Shown: in pieces, positions 10,280-21,237 of the stretch
Numbering within the stretch: the stretch's first letter is position 1
How the letters are laid out: each line of letters opens with the position of its first letter
Origin: Termitomyces sp. T153
Lineage: Eukaryota > Basidiomycota > Agaricomycetes > Agaricales > Lyophyllaceae
Direction of reading: 5' to 3'
Assembly (NCBI GenBank): GCA_018296165.2
Contig: JACKQL020000172.1
Location: forward strand, 1 to 64,000
Length of the DNA stretch: 64,000 nucleotides
The notes under the pieces: model-generated
Seen by the model: the letters and a program-made list of their open reading frames with translations, nothing else
The model's database searches: none
What the model was told of the DNA's origin: nothing
Translations under genes and position numbers: made by a program

Positions 10280-11727
10280 TTGAGGAAACTATGTCGGGAC
10301 CGCGACCCTCCCTTAAATCATGGGTACGATCCCACTGAACAACGAGTACTAGGGGCCCTCGACTCAGTAGCTTTCTTTCTATGCAATAATAGTCCAGATC
10401 ATGTTCTCGCGACTTTCTACATTCTCGATAAATCCACGTTGTATATCGTCAAAAACCGGCCTCGGAATCCCCAAGACGAAGCTGCCCTCACATCATTCTT
10501 GAATGAGCTGAAAGGGGCCAAACGCTTTCTGGATCCTCTCCCATTCCTTGCTCGGCATCGTGCCGAAACGGTCAGCAAACAACTTCAGCAATTCCGTCAC
10601 TCATTTTTCTATGCCTACGGTTCTTCGGAGAGGAGAGTAGAGAAGTACCTCGGATGTGCACCTTAGGACGATGCCTTGGAGACTTGCATGCATCTTCTAG
10701 AGTCTCCTGTTTACTGATGGCCCGAAAAGTCTCGAAGCATTCGCATGCATCGTGACAGCCGCAAATACTCTTCTGGGATATCATACTTTGGTAGTAGTGA
10801 GTACGACGGCCCATGTTTGGATGGTTCAAGCGACATGTCGAGAAGATCTCCCAATATTCTGGAGCTCATACTTGATTCGGTTTTGGAAAAGAAACAGGCG
10901 GAAGATGCGATAGTTATGGGTACGTCCCTCATGCAAGACAGGGAGAGATCCTTCGAATGCTGGACACTAAAACAATAGCGAAACAACACATAGACACTCT
11001 GCTTGGCGATGAATATGGCGCGAATGAGTCGCGGAAAAACAGGGTCAAAATGCATTTGTCCGGAATCATGGATATGATATATTGGACCTAGGGGGGGCCT
11101 ATCTCGTTCCCTATTGATGTCCACGCAGAGAATCGTCTTATCCTTCACCTGCTCAACAATGTTTTCCATTCAGATGAATTTCCCTTCGGGAAGCTTAGTA
11201 GCCAAAAGAGGTACCTTTGCTGTCCTGCCTGGATTGATGCTGTTAAAACTGTCACTCAAATGCAGTGGGCAACAAACGCCGGAATCTGGCAACTCTCGAC
11301 TGAGCTTCCCAGCAGCACTCTCAGGGGTCAATAATCTACTTTTCGCTGAAGTTTTTCTCAAAGGTGTTAGAGATGAGGTAAAGTGGATACTGCTTACGAA
11401 GATCAGGAAGCTTGGATAAATGAATTCAGACTCGGATGGACTTTGAAGCATCACTTACGTATCAATATATTTCATGGACATTGTACAATCTTTTGTCACA
11501 CACGCAATGGACTTACATCACTTTATAGTCTTACTATGTCAGCGTCCCTTTTAGACTTTGAGGTCTCCCAGCTAAAATGTTCTGCCTTGTCGCGGTTGCT
11601 TGAAGGAATTGACTCGCAGGGCAAGAGAGCCTTGATACTACTACAATGTGAATGCCAATTTGCTTTGTCCATGCTGAACATCCTGCCTATTGAGCCATTG
11701 AAGCACTCAGTGGACTACATTGGTTAA
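10270..11727 (+). CDS. Candidate OTT_1508-like deaminase-fold protein, gene model unresolved
   Basis: Several plus-strand coding segments lie in series: 10,280-10,666 (helical, ending near RRVEKYL), 10,745-10,915, 11,110-11,335 and about 11,400-11,727. In 11,110-11,335 the frame reads DVHAENRLILHLLNN and, about 30 residues on, KRYLCCPAWIDAV. An H-A-E motif followed by a Cys pair is the zinc-binding signature of the cytidine-deaminase fold, and the pattern resembles the fungal-expanded OTT_1508-like deaminases. I could not join the segments into one confident intron-exon model, and the Cys pair is not a clean C-x-x-C. It may be a real multi-exon gene, or a decaying member of an expanded family. 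Confidence 0.35.
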
Positions 11728-12003
11728 TCCCACGAGCAGGCTCTCTTTTGAATGCGAGGTTGCAAACTTGAACATCTAGATCAATAAGGCTTCTAAGTAA
11801 GTTAGGTACTGGAACTGAATAGCATTACTGAGCACTACTTTAATAATGATGCTACAGAATCCGATACAACCGAAAGGATGGTCATAGAATTTAGACCTAC
11901 ACATCTAGTGAGTAGTAGTATAATACCCACATCCAGATGTAGACTATCAAGTTCGTAACAATGTCATTCGAGTGATTAAGTGGACTTCGTTGAAGTTAGC
12001 ACC

Positions 12004-12936
12004 TTACACGAGGAGTGCAAGGACAGAAATAACGGAAACCCCAGAGAGGGCACCGAAGGAGAGCTGGGCGGCACCATTGCCGGACTGGTTGGAGGTATTA
12101 TTACCTGACTGAACATTATCGGAAGCACTCTCGGAGATGCCAGTCGGAGTCGTTCCATCTACAAAGAATTTAATGGATACTCGATATCATGACTTGATGA
12201 ATGCATACCAGTGAAGGAAGAACCACAAGTATCCTGTAAACTTTCTGGGCTTAAGATTCCAGGAGCACCGGTGTTGACCGTATTGTAGATTGCCTTGGCG
12301 CAATTCGAGCAGGTGATATTAGTGGGGAGGGGAGTTTCGACGTCGGAGGAGGCGAGTGTCATGATGTTGTTGAGAGAGAGCGTGCCGAGGACACTTTGCG
12401 CATTCGTAAGTGTCTCCGTAACGCAGTTCGTGTTGCCACTACAGTGGAGTAATGAGACATGAGAAACAAGATGCAAACAAGCGACACATGATACGCACTC
12501 CTTCAAGCAAACAGCCTTACGCACAGTAGGGTAGAATCGTTGGACAAGTGTTGTTACGGTGGAATTGTCGGAACTAGAAAGCCCGAGAGACTGTACTTCG
12601 GCGCTGCATCCACTTGTAATGCTAGAAACAATCGTTGCGAGAGTTGTGTTAGAGCACGCAGGAGCGGCACAGAGGCCTGTGAGCCAACTGTTAACGGGGT
12701 CGACGATAGATTCACTAGGGTTCGTAAGGATGGGAATGAGCGGTGTGAGCACTAGACACGCGTTTACATCGGGAGAGGTTGCGATGGTGGTGAGAGCTGC
12801 TTGACAAGAGCTGGAGAGTGACACTCTGGGAAGAGCAGCGATTAGGTATGTCAGGACCGGAATTTATGGCCTGAGAGGCTTACTGGGCTGCAGCAAGCGA
12901 GGCGATGGCAGATAGAGTTAGCGTACGGGTAAGCAT
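12004..12936 (-). CDS. Secreted Cys-rich protein with signal peptide and GPI-anchor-type C terminus
   Basis: Four exons, complement(12004..12158, 12209..12438, 12499..12825, 12884..12936), 254 residues; all three introns are GT-AG and keep phase. Residues 1-18 (MLTRTLTLSAIASLAAAQ) form a signal peptide. The body carries about ten Cys residues (SSSCQAAL, NACLVL, GLCAAPACSN, SGCSAEV, AVCLKDGNTNC, ITCSNCAKAIYN, DTCGSSFT) and several N-x-S/T sites. The last part is a Ser/Asn/Gly linker followed by a hydrophobic tail (SVISVLALLV), as in GPI-anchored cell-surface proteins. It resembles conserved basidiomycete secreted proteins of unknown function. Role at the cell wall or membrane is inferred from topology only. 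Confidence 0.8.
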
Positions 12937-13147
12937 AGTCGATATGCGTTGAATGAGGAATGGCAACCGAGGATGGACAGTAATGACTAGCAGTAATAGA
13001 GAAAGGAAAGCCTCGAAAGCCCGGTTATGCGCTCTTTTGTTTTGTTACTCTCCGCAGCTCTGATTATCAAAGTTCTGGATACCGGGAGTCGCCAAGGTTT
13101 CCTCGGCACCGCCCGAGATCCGAAATTTGTAACTATTAAGGTAGTAT
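12937..13147. other. Upstream region of the GPI-type protein
   Basis: Short non-coding stretch between the start codon at 12,936 and the tandem repeat; no element recognised. Confidence 0.4.
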
Positions 13148-13672
13148 TTACTCGCCATCGAACTCATTCGCCACTGCATCTAAAGACTGATTACGACCAC
13201 GATACTTAGCCTCACTGACTAGAAGTTGAAATGTTGTTGATTCTGTTAAAGAAACGTAGCATTCGTTATTTGGAGACATACCATCAGACACCGAATATAT
13301 TGGACAGCCATCTTTCGGTCTATACAGACCGCCGTCCAAATGGCCCGAATGGCACAACAAAGTACCGCATATGTATATATTTGAAGTATGCAAAACCTGA
13401 GTATAAAGACATAATATGTAGCACTTACTCCCCATCGAACTCATTCACCGCTGCATCTAAAGAATGATTACGATACACGATACTTATCCTCACCTAACTA
13501 GAAGTTGAAATGCATTTGTTATTTTGAGACATACCATCAAACACCGAATATATTGGACAGCCATCTTTCGGTCTATACAGACCGCCGTCCAAATGGTCCG
13601 AATGGCACAACAAAGTACCGCATATGTACATATATTTAATATAAGTATGTAGAACCTGAGTATAAAGACATA
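13148..13672. repeat. Two-copy tandem direct repeat with internal hairpin
   Basis: Copy 1 (about 13,148-13,413) and copy 2 (about 13,425-13,672) share long near-identical stretches, offset by about 277 bases. Both start ttactc-c-ccatcgaactcattc and end gagtataaagacataa. Each contains the perfect inverted repeat cggtct-atac-agaccg nested in a wider tggac...gtcca pairing. The block lies between the GPI-type gene and the 3' end of the nucleoporin gene. It encodes nothing recognisable; it could be a duplicated 3' regulatory element or a small MITE-like remnant. Confidence 0.75.
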
Positions 13673-13691
13673 AATAGCACCGCCTCTATAA

Positions 13692-16600
13692 TTATCTTTT
13701 CGGGGGCGTAATCTTCACTGCTTCCACCATTGTAAAACTTTCCCCCTTCTTCTCGTAGTCAAAGCTCGGCAACGGACCCCAATTAAATGCCGGCGCCGCT
13801 GTACTCCCGTCACCACTGTAAGCGCTCCCATGCGATCCGGGACTAGCTGTCTTTTTCCCGAATGGTATGACACCGTGTTTCCTCCCTCCAGTCGCCCCAC
13901 GCCGCTCGGGTGGTGTCCACACAGGTCTCACTTCTTTCTGTGGCGTGTTGAAAGACAACGGTGGAGCAGGGGCCAGTGATGCTGCGGTGTTGAGAAGTGG
14001 TGCTGATCGTACCTGCAGGAGAGCACGTTTCAGACGGTGCGCCGCACGCTCCGCATTAAGTGCAGCGGCCGTAGTCACGGCGACATCGGGCGTTACAGTT
14101 GAGCGACGGCTGGACTGAGGTGAAGGGAGACGAGGATCACGCTTGGGGTAGGAAGGTGATGACGATGGACCAGAAGTAGATAGTTCGGGAGAAGAACGGA
14201 GTTTGGTAAATCGTTTTTTCAGGAGCGCAATTTGGGCTGCCTGCTGACCCAAGGCGATATTAATATTACGATATGTGCGGTTGATGGAGTCCAGTGATGG
14301 TGGTCTGTGTAAGAGTAAGAAGGAGCATCAGAAAGTAGCTGAAATACTAGCCTTATGGAGGGTCTACCCGTCTTCACCTGTGTCAGCTTCTTCTTTGACC
14401 CTCTTAGGTGATCTTCTAGCGTCTGAACCCGGTCTCGTATCACCTATACATTCCCATTAAGAAGCGAGGTAGGGTTCAAGAACCGAAGAAGACATACCCT
14501 TATAGCACGACGAAGCTGCGCCTGAGTTTCGAGATGCTCAGGTCCAAGTGAGCGCGCCCTTAGCATCTTTGCGAACTCCTTGTCGTTCTTGGCACGGTCG
14601 AAACGACCAATTTCTTCCTTCCGAGTTTTGGCTTGAGAAATAAACGCAATGAGATCGATAGCATCAAGCATTTTAGATATCACAAACCTTTAAGAACATT
14701 ACTCTGAATTTCCTTCAACTGTGTGTGCTGGGCCAGCCGTATATCACGCAGTTCATCCAAGTCCTTTTCAAATTGCACAAGAATTCTCCCAAACTGCAAC
14801 GAGGATGCAGGTGACCAATCCCGGGGATCGGCAAAGTCCGCTCGCGTACGCGGCATATTGCCACGCGCCTGAAGTGTCGCTAAGCCTTTTTTACGTTGCT
14901 CTGCAAAGACTCCGAGCTACAAATGCATTGGCGTCAGTGATACAATAGAAAGACAGAAGACTCACAAAAGCAAGGTCTTCAGCCACGGTAGTGTAAACAA
15001 GCATACATTCACGCTGCAAACCAGCCTCTGTAGGAACGTTGACAGAAGGCTTTTCCGAAGTTGCAGCAACGGCGGCGAGTGTAGAAAGCGAAGGAGCAGA
15101 TGGACTGAGTGATGGAGTAACTACGGACGGTACAGGAGGTTTGATACCAAGACCAGAAAGATTTGGAGTTGTAGCAACGGCAGCGGGCGTAGAAAGTGAA
15201 GGAGCAGATGGGCTGAATGGTGGAGTAATTGCAGACGTTGCAGGAGGTTTGAGGCTGAAACCAGAAAGATTGAAAGGCGGCGGCGTAGCTGGAACAGGAG
15301 CAGGAGTCACCGCGGGTGCGTTTTTCCCCCCCAAGTCGATGGGAGGTGGCATTGCCGCTGGAATGGAAGCATTCACCTTGTTACTCGGGAGGAGCGAACC
15401 TGACGATGGGTCACCTTCCTTACCCTTTGCTTTGTCCGCAGCGTTGGGGAGGGTAAAGGTTTTGCCAAAGAAGTTAGAAGATGCGCTTGGTGAAGGTGCG
15501 TTTGGAGAAGGTGCAGTCAGAGAAGGTGCACTCGGAGCTGCAACTGGACCTGATGTTTGACTGGGTGTCGGCAGCTGAGTTGTGGGTGTATCCACCGTTT
15601 TTCTAGTCGGAATATTTCCTGAAAGACTAGAATTAGTTGAGAGGGGCGTCACGCCAGGTGCAGTTTGAGGTACTACGTTTGGAGAACAACATTCAATATC
15701 TAGAGGGATTTTAAATCGAACAGCTTACCAAGTGCGCCGAATGCAGGCGTTGCGGGAATCGTTGGAGAAGTTTGAGCGGCGGTTAATGTGGGCGTGACAG
15801 GTGTTGGGGGCGTGGCGGGTGTTGGAGGCGTGACAGGTGTTGGGGGTGTGGCAGGTGTTGAAGGCGTGGCGGGTGTTGCAGTAGATTTCAGTGAACCAAA
15901 GGCAGAAAGAAGTGGCGGTGTCTTGGGTCGAGGCAGTTTACTACTTGAGGTGGCGTCTTCATCTGATTCATTCCTTGTGGGCAAGGCTGCAACACGAGGT
16001 TGGGGGGACACAAGAGGCTTCGCAGGCGAAGGAGGTGCTTCTTCATTGTCAGCAAGAGACACTGTGGAACTAGCCAACGGTGAGCTACGAGTTGGACGAG
16101 TGCTGGGACGACCCAGGCCCAGAACAAACGGAGTAGAAGGGGTTGTACAGGGTGCTGGGATGGGTACCGGTCGGATGGGAAGCGGGGTAACTTCTTTCGG
16201 TGGTGTCCCGGGAGGCGTCGTACTTTCTTCCTGAACTTTCTGAGGCGAAGTTTCTGGCGGGGGTGACGGTGTGACCTGAACCTCAGGTACTTCTGGTTGC
16301 GGAGTTACAGAGGAAGAACGAGATCGAGGCAAAGGCACCGCAGTCGGCTCAGGAATAGTATCCTTGTTTTTATGACCCTCTTCCTCTGGCTCCTCTTCTT
16401 CCTCCTCCTCATCTTCTTCAGGTACATCAGAAAGTTGAGACGGTTCTTCGTCAGACTCAGATTCTTCCTCATCTTCAATCTCGCCTTCTTCAACCTCCAG
16501 ATCGTCAGATAAAAAGCCGTCTCGATCTGCTTCGGCATCTTCACTGCCAGACTGGGCGTCGTGCTCGTCCGATTCTTCTAAACTAACTTCAGTAAAGGAG

Positions 16601-19600
16601 CTTGCGACAGAAATTGTCGAAAGATTGCCGAAAGATGGTTCATCAAACAAGTCCTCTTTCACTGCACTCTTGCCTTTAACTTCAAGCGATGCTAAAGGGA
16701 GAAAAGGTCAGAGATGTGTTGCTCGAAGTAAAGATTGAAAGAATATACAACTCGACAGGGTGTCTTCACTCTTCAGCGGCTCCTTTGGAGGTGTGAACAC
16801 GAGAGCAGATGCATCGTTATTGATAATCTGGAAGACAGAAACAGGCTTTGGCTTCTCTGCTTCCACATTCGTATTTGTGCCTGGTTTGACCGGGTCTGTC
16901 AAATCATTGTCGCCTACCTTCAATAACTGATCAAACGACATCTTTGGCCCTGCAAAGGCCCCGAAGCCTGTAGATGTTCCACTGAATGCTCCGAATCCCC
17001 CAGTAGTAGGCGCCTTAGCTGGAGTTGGTGACCCCGACGAGATAATGGGAAAGACAGAGCGCGGAGCCCCAAGCGCCGAGGCGGATCCAAATGCAGGCGA
17101 TGCTGAAGCTGATGTCACCCCTATTGAGCTTGGTGAACCGGCAAGTGCAGCTGGCAAACCGGAGGCGGTGGGACCTTTTGCATTCGCATTCACATTGAAG
17201 AAAGGAGACGACGAGGGGATTTTATCACTCCCAAAAGCGCCGAAGCCTGTAGCCGGTTTGAATACAGAAGGTGTTGTAACCAAATTCGCAAAAGCGCCTG
17301 ATGTGGGTTCCGCAACTTTGCCGAAAGGCGATGCAGCTGGAGTTGTTGAGACACTGGGAGTAGACGGTTCCGAAGGCTTGTCATTAACAGAAACAAGAGA
17401 AGCTTTCCCGAGTCGCGGCGTGGCGTCTGGGGATGACGGCGGGGATCCTACGAGCTTCGCAGACGCCTTGATCGGTGAATTCGCCTCATCTTCCTTCTCA
17501 GATGATATGGTGCGATCGTCAGGCTGTGACCCAAACGCAGATCCCGTGCCTGAGTCCCCACTTCCAGCAGGCGCAAAAGGTGATGCAGCAGTAGTAAAGC
17601 TACCACTCGCCGGCGGAGACGTAGTCGAAGCAGGAGCGGCACCAAACGGTGTTGCCGCAGAGGAAGCAAAAGCACCAAACCCTCCAGAACTCGGAATACC
17701 CGATTGTTTTGCTGCTGAGGCAAAAGACGTCGGTGCTGACGCGAAGGCACCGAATCCTCCACCAACAGCAGATGCTGGTTTCCCAAACGACGACTGCCCA
17801 AACGCCGGTTGCTGTCCGAACGATGAACCTCCAAACGACGGCTGCCCAAACTCAGATGCAGGTTTAGTCATTGTACCTTGGGCCGAAGCAGGCGCTTGCT
17901 CTGGAGCCGGTTTTTGGTCGGTAGTTGTGTTGGTTGAGAAATTGCTGAAAGCGCCTGATGCGGGCTTGATGAGACCAGAGAAAGATGTCGAAGCTTCTGA
18001 AGGTGCAGCATTGGTCGCGAACGATCCAAAAATTCCTCCAGATTTAGCCGGCTGCAACGAATCATTAGGTGCGCCCAACCCCATTCCGCCGAGGGAGGGA
18101 GTATCATCCGACATCGACTCTTCACGCGACATCTCAGGAGCGGGTGCAGAGCTCGATGATGGACTCGACGCTCCAAAGCTTCCCTGTCCGAACATATTAT
18201 GGACCGAGGTATTGTTCGCGAGAGCTGCGAACGAGTTACCCCCTCCTCCAAAGGTATTCGACGGTTCCGCCGCTCCAAATGATGAGCTTCCAAACACGTT
18301 CGTATTTCCTCCAAACGCACCGCCACTAAAAGCACCACCCGAGGGGCTTCCTCCACCGAACGCACCTGATGAAGCACCACCGAACGCACCTGATGAACCC
18401 CGACCGAACGCACCTGATGAACCCCCGCTAAACGCACCAGACGAACCATCATCGAATGCACCCGAGCTAGCTGCGAACATCGATGGATTCGCCGGCTGAC
18501 CGAACGGCGAAGATTGTGTTTGCAGATTGCTAAATGCACTCGTCGGCTGTGACGTCTGCCCGAAGGCTGGTTGTGCACCGAACGCAGATGACGACGAAGC
18601 CTGTCCAAAAGCCGACGGTTGACCAAACGCGGAGGTCGTCTTCTGAATAAAACCTGTTGTCCCAAACGCCGGAGCAACTTGTGCACCAAATGCAGAGGGC
18701 TGTCCAAATGTCGATGTAGGCGTACTTGTTTGACCAAAAGTAGAAGGCTGTCCAAAAGCAGATGACACTTGGGAAGGTACAGAAATTGCTGGCGCAGGCT
18801 GGCTGAACGCTGATGGCGCTGGAGTCGGCGCAGCAACAGCCACAGGTTTGGACATGATCATTCCAGAATACGGTTTTGAGTGTTCCAGATGCCACGCTTG
18901 AACCGTCCCATCATCGAGGTACGCATACATGACAGGTTCTGCCACCTGTTCATCCGTCAGGTCGACGGCCAAGCCTAGAAGAAGCGTATCCCCCTGGTCA
19001 TCATTGAGTGGAAGGGAAAGGGGATTTTCTTGCGATTCTTGATACCACTGGGTGCCGACGTTACCCAGAATCTCAATGTCGATCGAGGCCTTGTCGGCTA
19101 CCACTACAAGGGACTTGGATTCAGTCATACCTGCTTCTTCATCCCACTTCTGCAATGCAAGGATATATGATTGATTGGAGCGCTCTGATGCCGGGAAGGG
19201 GAAGTTAGGCGAGTAATATGTCGCTGTTGGTGTCTTGGGCTCGAAACATACGATGTGCTGTACGGGATCTATCCCTGGTCCTCCATAAGTTGTCCTGAAT
19301 GTATGACCTGGCGTCAGCCAATCAAGCGAGGTGAGAGGGCTTTGATTTGTGGGCGGAACGTGTTTGTGTACTGAGCGTCTGTTGGTCAGCGGATATGTTA
19401 GAATGTCGCCGCTCTGCAAACCGATCGCGATGTGCTTTCCCTTCGGAGACCAAGCAACTAGGAATCATAAGTCATGTGAAAGCCACGAAGAACATGAGAC
19501 TAACCTGCAACCGGCACGTTGCCTGACGTAGAACTCCATCCTCCCTGCACTTCCAGCTTCATATTATACAAGACAACTGTGTTATCTGAGTGCACGGCCG

Positions 19601-20259
19601 CAAGAAATTCAAGAAGATTTGGTTCTGGGCCAGGATTGGGCGCTAAGGCGCGTATTGGGCCTCGCGTTGAAGGTAGCGCATGGGTGGGATTCACTGAGTC
19701 GTTACCAGCTGTGAAGATGGCGGCCGTGTCGTAAACAAGAAGTTCGCCACCCTCGAATGCGATGAATAGACGCGTGTCATTGTTTGCAAATGAGATGATA
19801 GTAGGTTTTTGAGGATTGAGCCGTATTGTTCGTTGAGGTGTGAAAGTCCCAAGGCCATCTTTGGCACTCTTGAAAGCGGCGCGTAGATCAGCTAGCGGTG
19901 AGAAGACCAGAGCTGTGCTACAGTTCAGTAACAGCATATCAAAGTAAAGAACTAATGTTACAGTGTGTTCCGTCGTCTTGCAACGTCACGGCTGCGAACC
20001 ATCCTTTTGAGTTTGCAACCGCGAAAAGAACGTAAAGTGTATTGGGTTGGTGTTGATACGGCTTCGTAGAGAGTTTGACGCGCTCTTGTTTGTTCAATTG
20101 ACGGAATTTAGGGTACTGATCGGGTTTCAGGAACTGAGATCTACTATAAAGCATGAAACGCACGTTAAAGCCATCTGAAGGACACTCCTTCGCAATGGGA
20201 TTAATCGAGACCTGGACTGGTTGTGGGATAACCAGCTGCGTGAATTCATCAGTCATCAT
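13692..20259 (-). CDS. NUP159: Nucleoporin Nup159/Nup214-type (cytoplasmic-face FG nucleoporin)
   Basis: Multi-exon gene from ATG 20259. Exons as read: 20164-20259, 19962-20115, 19505-19912, 16752-19457, 15729-16691, 14966-15672, 14688-14916, 14498-14631, one from 14443, and the last ending at 13692; the 14,443 exon's donor is unresolved. The product is about 2,000 residues. The N-terminal 450 residues look like the seven-bladed propeller (DNTVVLYNM, VAWSPKGKHIAIGLQSGDIL) that binds the Dbp5/DDX19 helicase. Then come about 500 residues of FG repeats (SAFGQPS, PAFGTTG, runs of SSGAFGGG), an acidic Ser/Glu region, Pro/Thr-rich repeats, and a helical C terminus (RDRVQTLEDHL, INRTYRNINIALGQQ) that anchors such proteins in the pore. 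It should act in mRNA export at the cytoplasmic face of the nuclear pore. Confidence 0.88.
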
Positions 20260-20419
20260 CGTGAGGTAGGTGTCCTACGAGGAACACAGCAGTAGTTCGA
20301 GTAAACGTGAATGTTTATGGTGGCGGTCCAGGCGAAGGCACACAAGTCGCGGTTGCCAGAAACAAGTCATTTCCTTTTCCAGGACAAGCCACGAGTTTCC
20401 TTACGTTCAACTACTACAA

Positions 20420-20519
20420 GCCTTCTTGGCTCAGTTGGCTAGAGCGCAGGTCTCATAGTAATATGAGTGGTTATCACCATGTAATCCTGAGGTCGCAAGT
20501 TCGAGCCTTGCAGAGGGCA
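20420..20519 (+). tRNA. tRNA-Met (CAT), elongator type, with intron
   Basis: The 7-bp acceptor stem gccttct/agagggc, the D arm (gctc...gagc), an anticodon loop ctcataa once an intron of about 26 bases (20458-20483) is removed, and a perfect T arm (gcaag ttcgagc cttgc) form a complete cloverleaf. The anticodon cat is at 20454-20456. The intron sits one base 3' of the anticodon, the standard position for eukaryotic nuclear tRNA introns. The stem lacks initiator features, so an elongator is preferred. Encoded CCA is absent, as expected. Confidence 0.9.
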
Positions 20520-21237
20520 TTTCCTTTTGTATGTCAAGCCATATCGTTTTAATTCCTTTCCCTCGTTACTCACGATATTGTCCGAGAAGTTTTTTTTTCG
20601 TGTCCTGTGGAGTGTACAATTCATGTGATATTTCAGTTCCTCGGAGCATCAAAAACTATATCGAGCTATTCATTTTTTTGCGGCCCCCGCTGGTACAAGT
20701 TACAAAAATGTCTCAGATGTGTCAACGTCAACAACTGTCATTGGCGGAATACAACGTTAACGGAACTTTTACATTGTAATACCGTACTTTTTTGCTAGTC
20801 TTTGAGATTCTCGACCGACCGTTTCAGGAGTGGCTGAGTCAGGCTAGATACGATGTGTTCTTTTGTCAATTTTGTTGTCCACGCGTCAAATTACATTCGT
20901 CCACAACGAACTGAGAGTCCGGAACCATGCAAGTTCCTGCGAGACAAGAACCAGAGTCCACTGGACGGGTGCGCGAAATAGTCAGCAATCGGGGATGGAC
21001 TCGGTCACGGGTTGAGCGTGTTTTTTTGTTATTCTGCCAGCGTTATATTTAGAACATTGATAGCCGGTCACATGATAATTCCATCTTTTCGAAAGAGATA
21101 TGATCGGTGCTGCCGCCAAGGTTTTCCGACCGAGAAGTTGCAACCGGGATGTATAACAACGGGTCAAAGGAGCGGTCGGTCTTTCTTCACTTACACTCAT
21201 TCCACGTTCTCGACGATCGTACACACACCAGGTCTAA
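20520..21237. other. Intergenic, downstream of tRNA
   Basis: A T-rich run (ttttttttcg at about 20590) downstream of the tRNA could serve as Pol III terminator. I see no protein gene in the rest; it includes the promoter of the next gene. Confidence 0.45.

Noticed and set aside
15039..16234. Gly/Val-rich plus-strand frames within the nucleoporin
   Set aside because: Shadows of Pro/Thr-rich repeats in the sense exons; no independent support.
17045..18499. A long plus-strand open frame of almost 500 codons across the nucleoporin
   Set aside because: It lies opposite the FG-repeat exon; the repetitive, GC-biased codons of that exon keep the antisense frame open. Its translation is Pro/Ala/Glu-rich with no domain, and the sense strand has a clear Nup159 model.
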